From positions 42,024 to 106,023 of the forward strand of contig NZ_JAQFVF010000045.1 in the NCBI RefSeq assembly GCF_027789125.1: a stretch of DNA of 64,000 bases, in the 5' to 3' direction. The DNA is from Paenibacillus aestuarii. GTDB lineage: Bacteria; Bacillota; Bacilli; Paenibacillales; NBRC-103111. The notes under the pieces are model-generated. The model saw only the letters and a program-made list of their open reading frames with translations, did no database searches and was not told the DNA's origin. Each line of letters opens with the position of its first letter. Position 1 is the first letter of the stretch. Below, piece by piece: positions 26,057 through 35,189 of the stretch. The translations under genes were made by a program, and so were the position numbers.

Positions 26057-26227
26057 ATGGGAATGGGATTGTTACAGGTAGTTATTACACTGGTTATCAT
26101 CATGTTGTTAGTGAAACCGGTCTTGGTAGCTTGGTACATTTTTGATATCAATAATAGAACGAATCCATCTAAAATTAATTATTTTCTTGGTAGGACTGTA
26201 ACCTTATTATTATTTGATCCAGAATAA
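26057..26227 (+). pseudogene. 5' end of kdpA joined to unrelated sequence
   Basis: The ATG follows AAAGGGAGATCTTGAG. The first 22 residues, MGMGLLQVVITLVIIMLLVK plus PV, match the N-terminus and first helix of KdpA. From residue 23 on (LVAWYIFDINNRTNPSK...) it no longer resembles KdpA, whose length is about 560 residues. A deletion has fused the kdpA start to other DNA, giving a 56-residue ORF. Confidence 0.65.
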
Positions 26228-26248
26228 TCAAAAGGGTGGGGATGGGAA

Positions 26249-26668
26249 ATGAATTTATTCAGAGAGATGACAATAAATGATTATGAACAAATGATTGAAT
26301 TATGGAATGGCATTGAGGGATTAGCTTTAAGCAATGCTGATTCTAAGGAAAACATTGAATTTTATCTGCAGAGAAACAGTGGATTAAGTTATGTATGCGA
26401 ACAAGATAATAAAATCGTTGGGACTATTTTATGTGGGCACGATGGGAGAAGAGGTTTCATCTATCATGTGTCCGTAAATCCAGATTATCGAAAACAAGGA
26501 ATTGCTAACAAACTAGTGCAAAAGAGCTTGGACCAATTGAACAAAGCGGGCATTGATAAGTGCCACATATTTGTGATTGAAGATAATTTAGTTGGAAATG
26601 CCTTTTGGTCTTCATCTGGCTGGGAAAAAAGAAGTGGATTTTTTGTATATTCAAGGAATACGCGATAA
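26249..26668 (+). CDS. GNAT-family N-acetyltransferase
   Basis: A compact 139-residue acetyltransferase. It opens MNLFREMTINDYEQMIELWN; the acetyl-CoA motif is IYHVSVNPDYRKQGIANKLVQKSL (residues 70-93, loop RKQGIA), and the C-terminal VGNAFWSSSGWEKRSGFFVYSR is the RimI/PhnO-like end. The ATG follows GGGTGGGGATGGGAA. A terminator with a REP motif follows. Substrate unknown. Confidence 0.88.
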   Translation: MNLFREMTINDYEQMIELWNGIEGLALSNADSKENIEFYLQRNSGLSYVCEQDNKIVGTILCGHDGRRGFIYHVSVNPDYRKQGIANKLVQKSLDQLNKAGIDKCHIFVIEDNLVGNAFWSSSGWEKRSGFFVYSRNTR

Positions 26669-26717
26669 GCAAACACAGATGCAACTAAATGGATACAAGA
26701 GCTCAATAAACACGAAG

Positions 26718-26775
26718 AAACGGCAGCCGCACAAGGACTGCCGTTTTCTCAACTAACTGGCGGGATAGATTAAGA
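26718..26775 (+). terminator. Terminator followed by a REP-type motif
   Basis: Stem AAACGGCAG (26718-26726) with CTGCCGTTT (26738-26746), then CTCAACTAACTGGCGGGATAG. The same terminator-plus-motif combination recurs at 52798-52850, as though the pair travelled together. Confidence 0.75.
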
Positions 26776-26900
26776 TCATACGCAGGGAAACGTACTATAA
26801 GAAAGTGCAAGTTATATATCTTCCGCGCCTTGATTATAGCCACTGTCGATCGCGACGTGCTGAATGGACGCGATCAAGGCCACTTCTCCGAATGCACCTC

Positions 26901-27674
26901 TCACTCGGACGGAAGTGGTGACTGCCCGACATTAATAGTGGGGGGCATATGGGAAGGAATCGTTCCTTCCGGCATCTCGCCGTCAATGCCCAAGAAATAA
27001 TGCCGGATCGGCGATAATTGCTCGTTCAATTCGTACACGAGCGGGATGCCGGTCGGTATGTTCAGATCGGCGATCCCGTCGGCAGGGACTCGATCCAGAT
27101 GCTTCACCAACGCCCGTAACGTATTGCCGTGAGCCGCAATGAGAATGTGCTTGCCGGACGAGAGAGCGGGGGCGATTATCTCCTTCCAGTACTTTAACAC
27201 TCTGCGCTCCGTATCATCGAGATTTTCCGTTAACGGAAATTCCCCTTCTTTTAAATTCCGGTAGCGTGGCGCGGACGCTTCGTATCGGGCATCGTTTTGA
27301 TCCAATGCAGGCGGGCGAACGTCGACGGACCTGCGCCACAAGTGAACTTGCTCTTCTCCGTATTTCTCGGCCGTCTCGGCTTTGTTCAATCCTTGCAGGG
27401 CGCCGTAATGCCGTTCGTTCAGCATCCAGCTTTTGAATTCCGGAATCCACGTCAAATCCATTTCTTGAAGAATGATCCACATCGTCCGAATCGCACGCTT
27501 CAGAACGGATGTATGCGCTGCGTCGAAGACGTAACCCTGATTTCTCAGGATGATTCCGGCTTGTCTTGCTTCTTCGAGACCGTTCGGAGACAAATCCACG
27601 TCTGTCCAGCCCGTAAATCGGTTCTCGAGATTCCATTCGCTCTGTCCATGGCGGATCATTACTACTTTGATCAT
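26901..27674 (-). CDS. gpmA: 2,3-bisphosphoglycerate-dependent phosphoglycerate mutase
   Basis: A 257-residue glycolytic/gluconeogenic enzyme interconverting 3- and 2-phosphoglycerate through a phosphohistidine. The catalytic His is in [20 protein letters not shown] (His9). The acid/base Glu region is [20 protein letters not shown], and the second His is in [18 protein letters not shown]. Normal length for the dPGM type. RBS AAGGAGAATTCCGC before ATG 27674. Divergent from the Imm53-like ORF. Many Bacilli use the cofactor-independent enzyme, so this is probably a second or accessory mutase. Confidence 0.92.
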   Translation of the reverse strand: MIKVVMIRHGQSEWNLENRFTGWTDVDLSPNGLEEARQAGIILRNQGYVFDAAHTSVLKRAIRTMWIILQEMDLTWIPEFKSWMLNERHYGALQGLNKAETAEKYGEEQVHLWRRSVDVRPPALDQNDARYEASAPRYRNLKEGEFPLTENLDDTERRVLKYWKEIIAPALSSGKHILIAAHGNTLRALVKHLDRVPADGIADLNIPTGIPLVYELNEQLSPIRHYFLGIDGEMPEGTIPSHMPPTINVGQSPLPSE

Positions 27675-27775
27675 GCGGAATTCTCCTTGTATAAGGATAA
27701 GTTGCCTAACTCCATCATAGTTGTCAGCTTTGGCAAAAGCAAATGACCATAAAAATGGTCAGTATATAGTAAGGA

Positions 27776-28027
27776 TTGTCTTGGGAGCATATGCAGCAAA
27801 TAAAAATTGATACAATCGATAATCCTGGTTGGTTCATTCGAATTGACTTACTCGAGACTAGTCTCGAAAACGAAATTTTCAATCGCATTCAAATTGAACG
27901 TACTGAAACTGACTGGCTTATATGTAGAGTTGAAGACCACACTTTTATGGGAAGTGGAGGAGTGTTTAATTTAGATGAAATAATCGAAGTTTTTAAAAAT
28001 TGGGCAATTTCTTGTATACAAAAATAA
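27776..28027 (+). CDS. Imm53-like immunity protein, N-terminally short
   Basis: The 83 residues match the Imm53 pattern: IKIDTIDNPGWFIRIDLLET, DWLICRVEDHTFMGSGGVFN and LDEIIEVFKNWA. Imm53 proteins neutralise polymorphic-toxin nuclease domains. The family normally begins with about 15-20 more residues (a W/Y-rich stretch before WEH), and here TTG 27776 with no good ribosome site replaces them, so a 5' deletion is likely. No toxin gene is nearby. Confidence 0.6.
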   Translation: MSWEHMQQIKIDTIDNPGWFIRIDLLETSLENEIFNRIQIERTETDWLICRVEDHTFMGSGGVFNLDEIIEVFKNWAISCIQK

Positions 28028-28056
28028 AACTCTAGGTGTTTCCCGCATCTCAGAAG

Positions 28057-28099
28057 AATAGAAGACCGACTACCGTTAATGGTATGCCGGTCTTCTATT
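28057..28099 (+). terminator. Terminator after the Imm53-like ORF
   Basis: Perfect 12-bp stem AATAGAAGACCG (28057-28068) with CGGTCTTCTATT (28088-28099). Confidence 0.85.
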
Positions 28100-28322
28100 T
28101 AAATTACGCAATATCATAATTTGATAAATTTGAAAATTTCAATTGTTAATACCTAGGGCTACGATAGCACAGTAGATAAAAGTATTTACGAGTTAGCAAG
28201 TTCTTGGATCTGGAACTTCAGTTATTTTTCGAAAAGTCCATCCATCGTATTTCCGTACAACAAACCTATAGAACTCTCAGGGAAATCAACATCTTCATCC
28301 GTCTTTCCTTGATAATTTTAGA

Positions 28323-30224
28323 TCAATTGGCGTCGATGTCGACGTCCGAAGCTTTCACGAAGGCAAATCGATGGTTGAATTGTATGCGGTAATATTCTTC
28401 GTTGCCTATTACTTCTTTAGAATCAAGATAAGGATCATAGGTAAAAACTTTTGCATTGTAATAATCGCCTTTCACTTTCTCGAAGGCCACATACTCCTGT
28501 CCTTGTTGAATCGTATATTGCAGGGGATTGAGAGTGTTAGGGCTAACACCGCTCGGATATGCGCTGACTTCCGGATAAGCGCCTCCATATACCGGAATCG
28601 TTGCTTTTCCCGCTTTCGGCTTAATGATTAGTCCATCGGATTTCACCGTATTCCGTTGATTAGGATCGTAGAACCACGCCTTTTGTCCGCCGTACCAAAT
28701 CGCGTCCCAATCCCCTTGACGGTCGGCTAGATAAAATGTTTGCCCAGTTACCGCTTTATCGCCCCAATTTAAGGCCTCCGTCTTATCTTCGCCTTGGGTA
28801 GCAGCATCGTCCAAGAGTGGAGCTTCGAAGCTTGGCGAAGTATACAAGTAAACAAAGTCGGAAGGTTGTGAAGGAGCGTCACTAAATGAGTTCTGGTTTG
28901 TCTGGAAATGCGGTTTAATCATCACAAGCTTTTGAGAGCCCCCGCTAGGATGAATCGGTGCACCCAGCAATTCCATATAATGTTCCCAATCCCAGAACGG
29001 TCCGGGATCACGATGCATCGTTTTTTGCTTGGATGCGGACAACCCGGGAACTTCTTCATGCCCGAAAATATGGGCGCGGTCGATCGGAATGTTATACTTA
29101 TTGGCTAAGTATTTCACAAGTTTTGCCGAGGAACGATATAGTTGTTCGCTATACCAGGTAGCCCCTTCCTTGGCGAAGCCTTCGTGCTCGACCCCGATCG
29201 AATGCATGTTAAAGTACCAATTCCCTGCATGCCAACCGACATCTTTATTATTCACCATCTGCGTCACATCGCCGTCAGAGGATCGAATGACATAATGCGC
29301 CGCAACGTAGGAATACGGATTTTGAAAAATATTGATCGTGTCGTTGTAGCTTTCCTCCGTATCATGGATGAGAATATAGCGGATATCTGGCCCGTAATTG
29401 GGACGGTCGGCCGGGTCATAATTAGAGTAGTCGCCTGGATTGGCGCTGTGCTGCTGATAAGCAGCCGGAACGAAATGGCAGGAAATACTATTCGGACAAT
29501 CCGCATCGTCTTGTTTACTAGTATGCAACTTTAGAGAATTCGCTGTTGCATCGTTATGTTTTAACTGTTGGGCGGCAAGATGCACAAGTTGTCCATTGGA
29601 CGTTTGCCGTTCGGCCCCTTGATTGATCGTATCGTATACTACATTGGCAAAATCCAGAGCAGCAGACGCTTCCGTTGAACCGCTGAATTTGACTACGGCC
29701 CCATACCAGTCCTCTGGATTAGTCGGAACCGTTCCGGTCGTTTCCTTAGCGTATTGGGCTAGTAAAGCTGCCGCACCGCGAATATTTTGCTTCGGATCGC
29801 TTTTTAATTCATCCGGAGTAAGCTGAAGCAGCTTCGCCGCAGCTGAAAGAGTGAGATTGGAATCCTGTGTAACTGTTGTATTTTGCTGTTCCTCTGATCC
29901 TTTGGAATCTTCAAGGTCTCCATGTTCATTATCGGTAAGATGCATGATTCCGTATCCGGCTGATGTACTTGGCTCGCCATTGTGGTGCTCCCAACGGGTA
30001 AGGTTGTAAGAAACAGATAATAGGATGCTTTCCGGGACACCAAATTCTTTCGCGGCTGCAGTAAAAGCATCTTGAAGCGAATCACTCTGAATGACTGCGG
30101 CATTTGCAGAAAGAGGTTGCTTCACCCACGGTAATGAAACAGGTGTGAAGGAAACGATTCCAAAGAGTAAGCCGGTTAGTGCGAGTGGAACGATGAATTT
30201 CTTAATACGAAAATGATGGCGCAT
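28323..30224 (-). CDS. Secreted N-acetylmuramoyl-L-alanine amidase
   Basis: A 633-residue exported cell-wall hydrolase. A basic start plus hydrophobic segment (IKKFIVPLALTGLLFGIVSF) forms the signal peptide. The first domain (about 45-230) resembles a lytic-transglycosylase-type helical region (AAAKEFGVPESILLSVSYN ... GYGIMHLTD). The Amidase_2 zinc domain follows: YILIHDTEESY, AHYVIRSSDGDVTQMV, SIGVEHEGF, HEEVPG and HRDPGPFWDW. The tail has SH3-like segments (DWDAIWYGGQKAWFYDP) that may bind wall. ATG 30224 lies 7 bases after AGGAGG, so I prefer it to the upstream in-frame TTG at 30230. Confidence 0.92.
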   Translation of the reverse strand: MRHHFRIKKFIVPLALTGLLFGIVSFTPVSLPWVKQPLSANAAVIQSDSLQDAFTAAAKEFGVPESILLSVSYNLTRWEHHNGEPSTSAGYGIMHLTDNEHGDLEDSKGSEEQQNTTVTQDSNLTLSAAAKLLQLTPDELKSDPKQNIRGAAALLAQYAKETTGTVPTNPEDWYGAVVKFSGSTEASAALDFANVVYDTINQGAERQTSNGQLVHLAAQQLKHNDATANSLKLHTSKQDDADCPNSISCHFVPAAYQQHSANPGDYSNYDPADRPNYGPDIRYILIHDTEESYNDTINIFQNPYSYVAAHYVIRSSDGDVTQMVNNKDVGWHAGNWYFNMHSIGVEHEGFAKEGATWYSEQLYRSSAKLVKYLANKYNIPIDRAHIFGHEEVPGLSASKQKTMHRDPGPFWDWEHYMELLGAPIHPSGGSQKLVMIKPHFQTNQNSFSDAPSQPSDFVYLYTSPSFEAPLLDDAATQGEDKTEALNWGDKAVTGQTFYLADRQGDWDAIWYGGQKAWFYDPNQRNTVKSDGLIIKPKAGKATIPVYGGAYPEVSAYPSGVSPNTLNPLQYTIQQGQEYVAFEKVKGDYYNAKVFTYDPYLDSKEVIGNEEYYRIQFNHRFAFVKASDVDIDAN

Positions 30225-30230
30225 GATCAA

Positions 30231-31030
30231 TCCTCCTACTAGATTAATTTACTAAATTTACTAATAGTTTCAGTAACATTATAGATGAAATTTTATATCC
30301 TCATCAACATTAGAAAATGAAATAAATTTACAAAAATGATACCTGGATCTAGTCAAATCAAACTAAATGCTAAAAAATACTTCAGGAATTTCCAATGATT
30401 CTACACTATTACCTATTTTTCAACGCAATTCCTAGCCGACCGCTACTTATCATCCCAAAAAAATGAACTAAAAGCACTATACTTTTTACCCTGAAAAACA
30501 CGCCTGAAATGAATAGAATAAAGGTCAATATGGTGTTAGTGGAATAAAATGTGAATTTTGTTGAAACGCGTGAAGAGATCGTTAGAAGTACTTTTTCTAT
30601 ACTCGAGAGAACGTATCAAATCTGATGATAAACTAATTAAGGCTTAATAAGCAGCGCTAAACATCGTCTTGTCATTTATGACATCAAGTTCTTGTCAACC
30701 GACAATAAATTTCGCTGTCCAATGAAACAAATGTGCCTACATAAACTAGAGCGAAAAAGCTAGAGAAATCAAGCTTTTATTTTTTTATGTAGGTGAATTT
30801 GTGTCATAGAAAAATGCAAAAATTTCCCTACATTGTAGTCCTGTGAGACAAATCTCCCTACATGCAAGACACCGACCTCTAGACAAGTTAAAGATTCGAT
30901 CAATTTTCAGCAAGCAGGAGATAAACTAACGGGAGTTTAGTGCAACAAAAAAATATTGTACACCTCCAGAATATGGAATAAACTTAACGTATCAATGTAG
31001 AACTTCGTATGGTTTATGAGAATGGAGGAT
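30231..31030. other. Gene-free 800 bases with a transposon-end-like repeat
   Basis: The first 430 bases are AT-rich with no gene. From about 30668 to 30885 lies a repeat unit (listed separately), followed by a REP motif at 30924. Nothing else recognised. Confidence 0.5.
30668..30940. repeat. Transposon-end-like repeat module, copy R1
   Basis: Contains TTGTCATTTATGACATCAAG, TTCTTGTCAACCGACA, several ATGTAGG/CCTACAT and GTGTCAT/ATGACAC pieces and a hairpin around AAGCTAGAGAAATCAAGCTT. It is nearly the same as 55455-55700 (R2). The ending AGCAAGCAGGAGATAAACTAACGGG is shared. No transposase nearby. Confidence 0.8.
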
Positions 31031-31050
31031 TCGACCAATGGATAATAATT

Positions 31051-31291
31051 CAAACAAAAAAATGGCAAGTGGACTGGCAATTTAGTCAAAACCTTGACGG
31101 GCGGAGGGCCATTCTACGCGACCGAGACGGTGGATCTGTACATTTATAATTTCGCCTTCAGCACAAGCGGCTTCCCACAGATCGGGTATGCGTCGATGGC
31201 TGGTATTGTATTTGGCGTTGCCATTTTTATATTGACTGCACTTCTCGGTCTTCTTGCGAAGTGGCTGCAGCGGGCAGGAGGCAGGGGATGA
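31051..31291 (+). pseudogene. C-terminal remnant of an LplB-type permease
   Basis: Encodes LTGGGPFYATETVDLYIYNF then FPQIGYASMAGIVFGVAIFI and a final TM segment with KWLQRAGGRG: exactly the last third of CUT1 permeases, which carry LTGGGPxxATETL. The first two-thirds, including the EAA loop, are missing. Confidence 0.85.
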
Positions 31292-31734
31292 TGACAAGAA
31301 AAAATGGTCATCTGGTCATATCCTGCTGACGGTCTTCGGATTCATCTCTGGATTTTTCCTTTTATTTGTTGAAAACGAATCAGGAGTATATCACCTCGGG
31401 CTTAAATCTCCTTTCCGAATCCATGCAGTGGATGAACTATGCGCGCGCATGGAAGGCTGGCCACTTCTCGGATTATTTCAAAAACTCGGTGATCGTGACG
31501 GTATCGCCGGTCGTTATTGTTACCTTGCTGTGCATGTGGACCGGCTGCGCGCTCGGTCGCGTCAACTTCCCGGGTAGAAAGCTGCTCGTATTTATCTTCA
31601 GCGCTACAATGTTTATGCCAAAGGGATACACCATTATCCCGGTGTATTTGATCCTGAAACAGTTGGGACTCCTCAATACGATGCCCGGTGTCATTTTGGC
31701 GGAATCCTCCGGTGCCCATGTGTTGTTAATCTAA
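31288..31734 (+). pseudogene. LplC-type permease with frameshift, internal deletion and lost C-terminus
   Basis: An N-terminal TM segment (KWSSGHILLTVFGFISGFFLLF) is in one frame, then LKTNQEYITSGLNLLSESMQ...FSDYFKNSVIVTVSPVVIVTLL and ATMFMPKGYTIIPVYLILKQLG in another (31366-31734). The protein ends abruptly at VLLI, before the EAA loop. This and the preceding fragment are the remains of a second permease pair next to the sulfatases. Confidence 0.85.
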
Positions 31735-31767
31735 GGATAATAAATTTAGCCAGGGAGGCTGCTCTGA

Positions 31768-33246
31768 ATGGAGAAAAAACCGCATATCGTTATTTTCAAT
31801 CCTGATCAATGGAGGGGGGACGTCCTCGGACATGTCGGAAACGCTGCGGCGGTAACGCCGGTTCTCGATCGACTGGTCGAAACCGAGGCAGTTTCGTTCC
31901 GCAGCGCCTTTTGCCAAAACCCGGTGTGTACGCCGAGCAGATGCTCGTTTATGAGCGGCTGGTATCCGCATGTACGGGGTCATCGCACGATGTTCCATAT
32001 GATGCAGCCCGATGAGCCGGTTCTGCTGCGCACGATAAAGGAGCAGGGCTACTCCGTATGGTGGGGCGGGAAGAACGACCTGGTTCCTGCGGAGAGCGGC
32101 TATGACGCTTACTGTGATATCAAGTATAAACCGGAGAAGCAGCCGCGCCCGGAATCAAACCTGCACGGATATGATCTGTGGAGGGGTGAGCCCGAAGGGG
32201 ACAACTATTACTCCTTCTACGCCGGCAAACTTGAAAAAGACCCGGCCGAGGAAGCTTATTATGACAGCGATTGGGCGAATGTGTTAGGAGCCATCGAATT
32301 TATCAAGAACGCTCCCGAGGATCAGCCGATTTGCCTCTACCTGCCCTTGCTTTATCCTCATCCGCCTTATGGCGTGGAGGAGCCTTGGTTCAGCCAGATT
32401 GACAGGAAGAAGCTGCCGCCAAGGATTCCTGCGCCCGACAATTGGGACGGCAAGCCAAGTCTGCTTAAGGGTATTTACGAAAGGCAGAATCTTCAAACAT
32501 GGTCGGAGGAACGCTGGGACGAGCTGCGGGCGACCTATTACGGTATGTGCTCCCGAGTGGATCATCAGTTCGGATTGCTTCTCGATGCCTTGAAGGAAGC
32601 CGGCATTTATGATGATACGGCGGTGTTCTTCTTCTCCGATCACGGCGACTTCACGGGAGATTACGGACTCGTAGAGAAAACGCAGAATACGTTTGAGGAT
32701 ACGTTAACCCGGGTACCTTTTGTTATTAAGCCGCCGAAGCACATTCCCGTTGTACCCCGAGTCAGCGATGCTTTGGTGGAGTTGATCGATTTTCCCGCTA
32801 CTGTCGAGGCGCTACTTGATTTGAAACCGGAGCACACCCATTTCGGACGCTCGCTTCTGCCGCTTCTGGCGGGGGAAACGTACGAGCATCGTGATGCCGT
32901 CTTTTGCGAAGGCGGCAGAATCCATGGCGAAATTCACTGCATGGAGAAGGACAGCATCGCTCAGACGACACCAACCGGCTTATACTGGCCCAGGGTAGGC
33001 TTGCAGCAGAGTGAAAGAGCGGAGCATACGAAGGCCGTCATGTGCCGCACCAAAACGCATAAGTATGTGAGGCGCTTATATGAGTCGGATGAGCTTTACG
33101 ATCTGCAAAGCGATCCCGGAGAAATGGCCAATCGGATAGATGACCCTTCTTTATCCGGCGTACTCGCTGAACTGAAGGACCGGCTGCTGACTTTTTATCA
33201 GGAAACGGCGGATGTGGTCCCGCATAAGACCAACCAGCGTTTTTAG
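31768..33246 (+). CDS. S1-family sulfatase 1
   Basis: A 492-residue sulfatase. The N-terminal metal site is IVIFNPDQWRGDVLG; the formylglycine motif is NPVCTPSR with Cys54; the C-terminal half contains FFFSDHGDFTGDYGLVEK, the second metal site. No signal peptide, so probably cytoplasmic on imported oligosaccharides. RBS AGGGAGG 6-8 bases before ATG. A terminator follows, separating it from the binding-protein operon. It follows decayed permeases, hinting at a lost original operon. Confidence 0.93.
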   Translation: MEKKPHIVIFNPDQWRGDVLGHVGNAAAVTPVLDRLVETEAVSFRSAFCQNPVCTPSRCSFMSGWYPHVRGHRTMFHMMQPDEPVLLRTIKEQGYSVWWGGKNDLVPAESGYDAYCDIKYKPEKQPRPESNLHGYDLWRGEPEGDNYYSFYAGKLEKDPAEEAYYDSDWANVLGAIEFIKNAPEDQPICLYLPLLYPHPPYGVEEPWFSQIDRKKLPPRIPAPDNWDGKPSLLKGIYERQNLQTWSEERWDELRATYYGMCSRVDHQFGLLLDALKEAGIYDDTAVFFFSDHGDFTGDYGLVEKTQNTFEDTLTRVPFVIKPPKHIPVVPRVSDALVELIDFPATVEALLDLKPEHTHFGRSLLPLLAGETYEHRDAVFCEGGRIHGEIHCMEKDSIAQTTPTGLYWPRVGLQQSERAEHTKAVMCRTKTHKYVRRLYESDELYDLQSDPGEMANRIDDPSLSGVLAELKDRLLTFYQETADVVPHKTNQRF

Positions 33247-33283
33247 CAAAGTTTTCGGTAAAAAGCCTATACAGATCGAAGAT

Positions 33284-33315
33284 GAGGGGCACCTTTAGGT
33301 GCTCTCTCTTTTTTT
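33284..33315 (+). terminator. Terminator after sulfatase 1
   Basis: Stem GAGGGGCACC with GGTGCTCTCTC around TTTA, then eight T residues. Confidence 0.85.
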
Positions 33316-33415
33316 GCGCCTGACTAGGCCCCAAATCATGGTACACATTTATACACCGTCCCTCCCACGGTCCCATTTCTTGTTTTTTGTATACCTGGAA
33401 TTAAAAATAAATGGA

Positions 33416-33444
33416 TTGACACAAAAATAGGCAAATGCTAATAT
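33416..33444 (+). promoter_or_regulatory. Candidate sigma-A promoter of the second glycan operon
   Basis: TTGACA (33416-33421), a 17-base spacer and TAATAT (33439-33444). Transcription would start near 33451, giving a leader of about 150 bases before the first gene. Confidence 0.5.
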
Positions 33445-33539
33445 AATTTTCATACTAAAGTAAGTTAATAGGAATTATATGTTTTATGTTTAAATTGTTC
33501 TTATAAAAAAAATAATCCGAATGTCAACCGGACCACCGG

Positions 33540-33580
33540 AGACTTCCCTTTCTCACTAAATGAAAGGGAAGTCTCTTTTA
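33540..33580 (+). terminator. Terminator or attenuator in the leader of the second glycan operon
   Basis: Perfect 13-bp stem AGACTTCCCTTTC (33540-33552) with GAAAGGGAAGTCT (33562-33574), followed by a T-rich tract. It lies only about 25 bases before the binding-protein start and downstream of the candidate promoter, so it would stop leader transcripts unless bypassed. Confidence 0.8.
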
Positions 33581-33602
33581 TTTTATCTATGCGAGGAGAA
33601 CG

Positions 33603-35159
33603 ATGGAAATGGCAAAACGTAGGATGGGAAATATGAAAAAAAGAACCTTTTTATTAATGGCCGCAATGTTAGTAGTCGGGATGTTGGAGGGGTGTGCGCC
33701 CGATAGCAAGACTACAAGTAGCGTAGCTGGAAACACCTCACCCCAGGATGATTTAAAGGATAAGCTGGCAATTAACATAACGACGATCAGCTATGAGGGT
33801 GGAGGCTGGCCGGACCATCACCCAATGATTGATTTCCTAAACAAAAAATTCAATATTGATTTAAATATTCAGTGGATACCGGCTGATAGTTACTCCGAGA
33901 AATTAAATGTTCTTGCGGCCTCGGGTGAATTCCCGGATGCATTTCTATTGCAAAGGCCAGACTTTTTAAAATTTCGTGATAAGGGCGTATTCCTTGACGT
34001 CAAGCCATTGCTTGCTAAATACCCGAATTTGGTTAAAAATCTCGGTGGAGATAAGACCCTCCAATATATGAACCCGAACGGCAAATATTTTGGCCTCCCA
34101 TACTACGGAATTGAAACACGAGATTCACTCGGCATTCGTAAAGACTGGCTTGATAAGCTTGGTTTGCAAATGCCAACAACCACCGATGATTTTCTAAAAG
34201 TAACGACAGCGTTTGCCACTCAGGATCCGGACGGCAACGGAAAGAATGATACAATCGGCTTTTCTGCAGCATTAACACCGACCAAGACGGATTTCCAATT
34301 TATTGACCAGATCAAAATGGCCTTCGGGTTAGTCAACGGGTGGGGGTTAAAAGACGGTAAATTAATCAGTTGGCATACGCAAAACCGGGAGCTGAAGGAT
34401 TTCGCAACGTTCATGAACAAGGCTTACACTTCGGGAGCGCTTGATAAGGATTTTGCTGTTAACAAGAACAAGGACCCACAAGACAAATATACGTCGGGCA
34501 AGGTAGGTACGGACCAGATCGTTCCGACACAAGTGTACCAAAACATTGTCCCACCTTTGTTAAAAGTGGATCCCAAGGCGGAAACGGTACAGCTTTTGCC
34601 GCCGAAAGGTCCTACCGGGTTACAAGGGACGACGACTTCCTCTGCCACGCAAAAGGTTGTCATCAACGCAAAGATCGATCCGAAAAAGCAGGATCGGATC
34701 ATGAAGCTGTTCGATTATTTTCTTTCGGATGAAGGAAATATTCTAACCAAGAATGGCATTGAGGGGCTCGATTACAAAAAAGACGGCAACAGTTACGTGA
34801 AGTTACCAGACTTTGATAAAGACCGGCCTTATTTGATCTCGATCTGGCTGCTGCGGAGGAACGATCCCAATATACAGATTCGCTTATGGGACGATCAAAC
34901 AATGGTGGACAATGTCAATCATTGGTTTAAAAACAACGCTCCTTACAAAAAACCGAATGAAGCGGCCGGACTGGAGTCGGCGACAGATACGAAGCTTGGA
35001 CCGAACATCGATGTGAAATTTATGGGAAGCATGGTCAAGGTGATTATGGGTGAACAGCCTATCGATTCCATTGATCAGGCGGTAGAACAATGGAAAAAAG
35101 ACGGTGGCGATAAAATTACACAAGAATATAACGATGCTTATCAAGCACTTCAAAAGTAG
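33603..35159 (+). CDS. Extracellular solute-binding lipoprotein A
   Basis: A 518-residue CUT1-type binding lipoprotein. Signal peptide with Cys31 in VGMLEGC. Contains QDPDGNGKNDTIGFSAALTP (calcium-loop-like) and the family's WIPADSYSEKLNVLAASGEFPDAF. GAGGAGAACG precedes ATG 33603; ATG 33633 (MKKRTF) is an alternative start giving a more normal signal peptide. It is the first gene of an operon with a paralogue (35190), two permeases and four sulfatases; it captures sugar for the importer. Confidence 0.93.
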   Translation: MEMAKRRMGNMKKRTFLLMAAMLVVGMLEGCAPDSKTTSSVAGNTSPQDDLKDKLAINITTISYEGGGWPDHHPMIDFLNKKFNIDLNIQWIPADSYSEKLNVLAASGEFPDAFLLQRPDFLKFRDKGVFLDVKPLLAKYPNLVKNLGGDKTLQYMNPNGKYFGLPYYGIETRDSLGIRKDWLDKLGLQMPTTTDDFLKVTTAFATQDPDGNGKNDTIGFSAALTPTKTDFQFIDQIKMAFGLVNGWGLKDGKLISWHTQNRELKDFATFMNKAYTSGALDKDFAVNKNKDPQDKYTSGKVGTDQIVPTQVYQNIVPPLLKVDPKAETVQLLPPKGPTGLQGTTTSSATQKVVINAKIDPKKQDRIMKLFDYFLSDEGNILTKNGIEGLDYKKDGNSYVKLPDFDKDRPYLISIWLLRRNDPNIQIRLWDDQTMVDNVNHWFKNNAPYKKPNEAAGLESATDTKLGPNIDVKFMGSMVKVIMGEQPIDSIDQAVEQWKKDGGDKITQEYNDAYQALQK

Positions 35160-35189
35160 CTATTTACTAAGCAGCTAGGGGCGTTGAAC

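Noticed and set aside
27214..27636. 140-codon minus frame within gpmA
   Set aside because: Out-of-frame shadow of the mutase; highly Arg-rich.
30668..30885. Repeats considered as a CRISPR array
   Set aside because: Units are not regularly spaced direct repeats with unique spacers; they occur in both orientations and at several loci.
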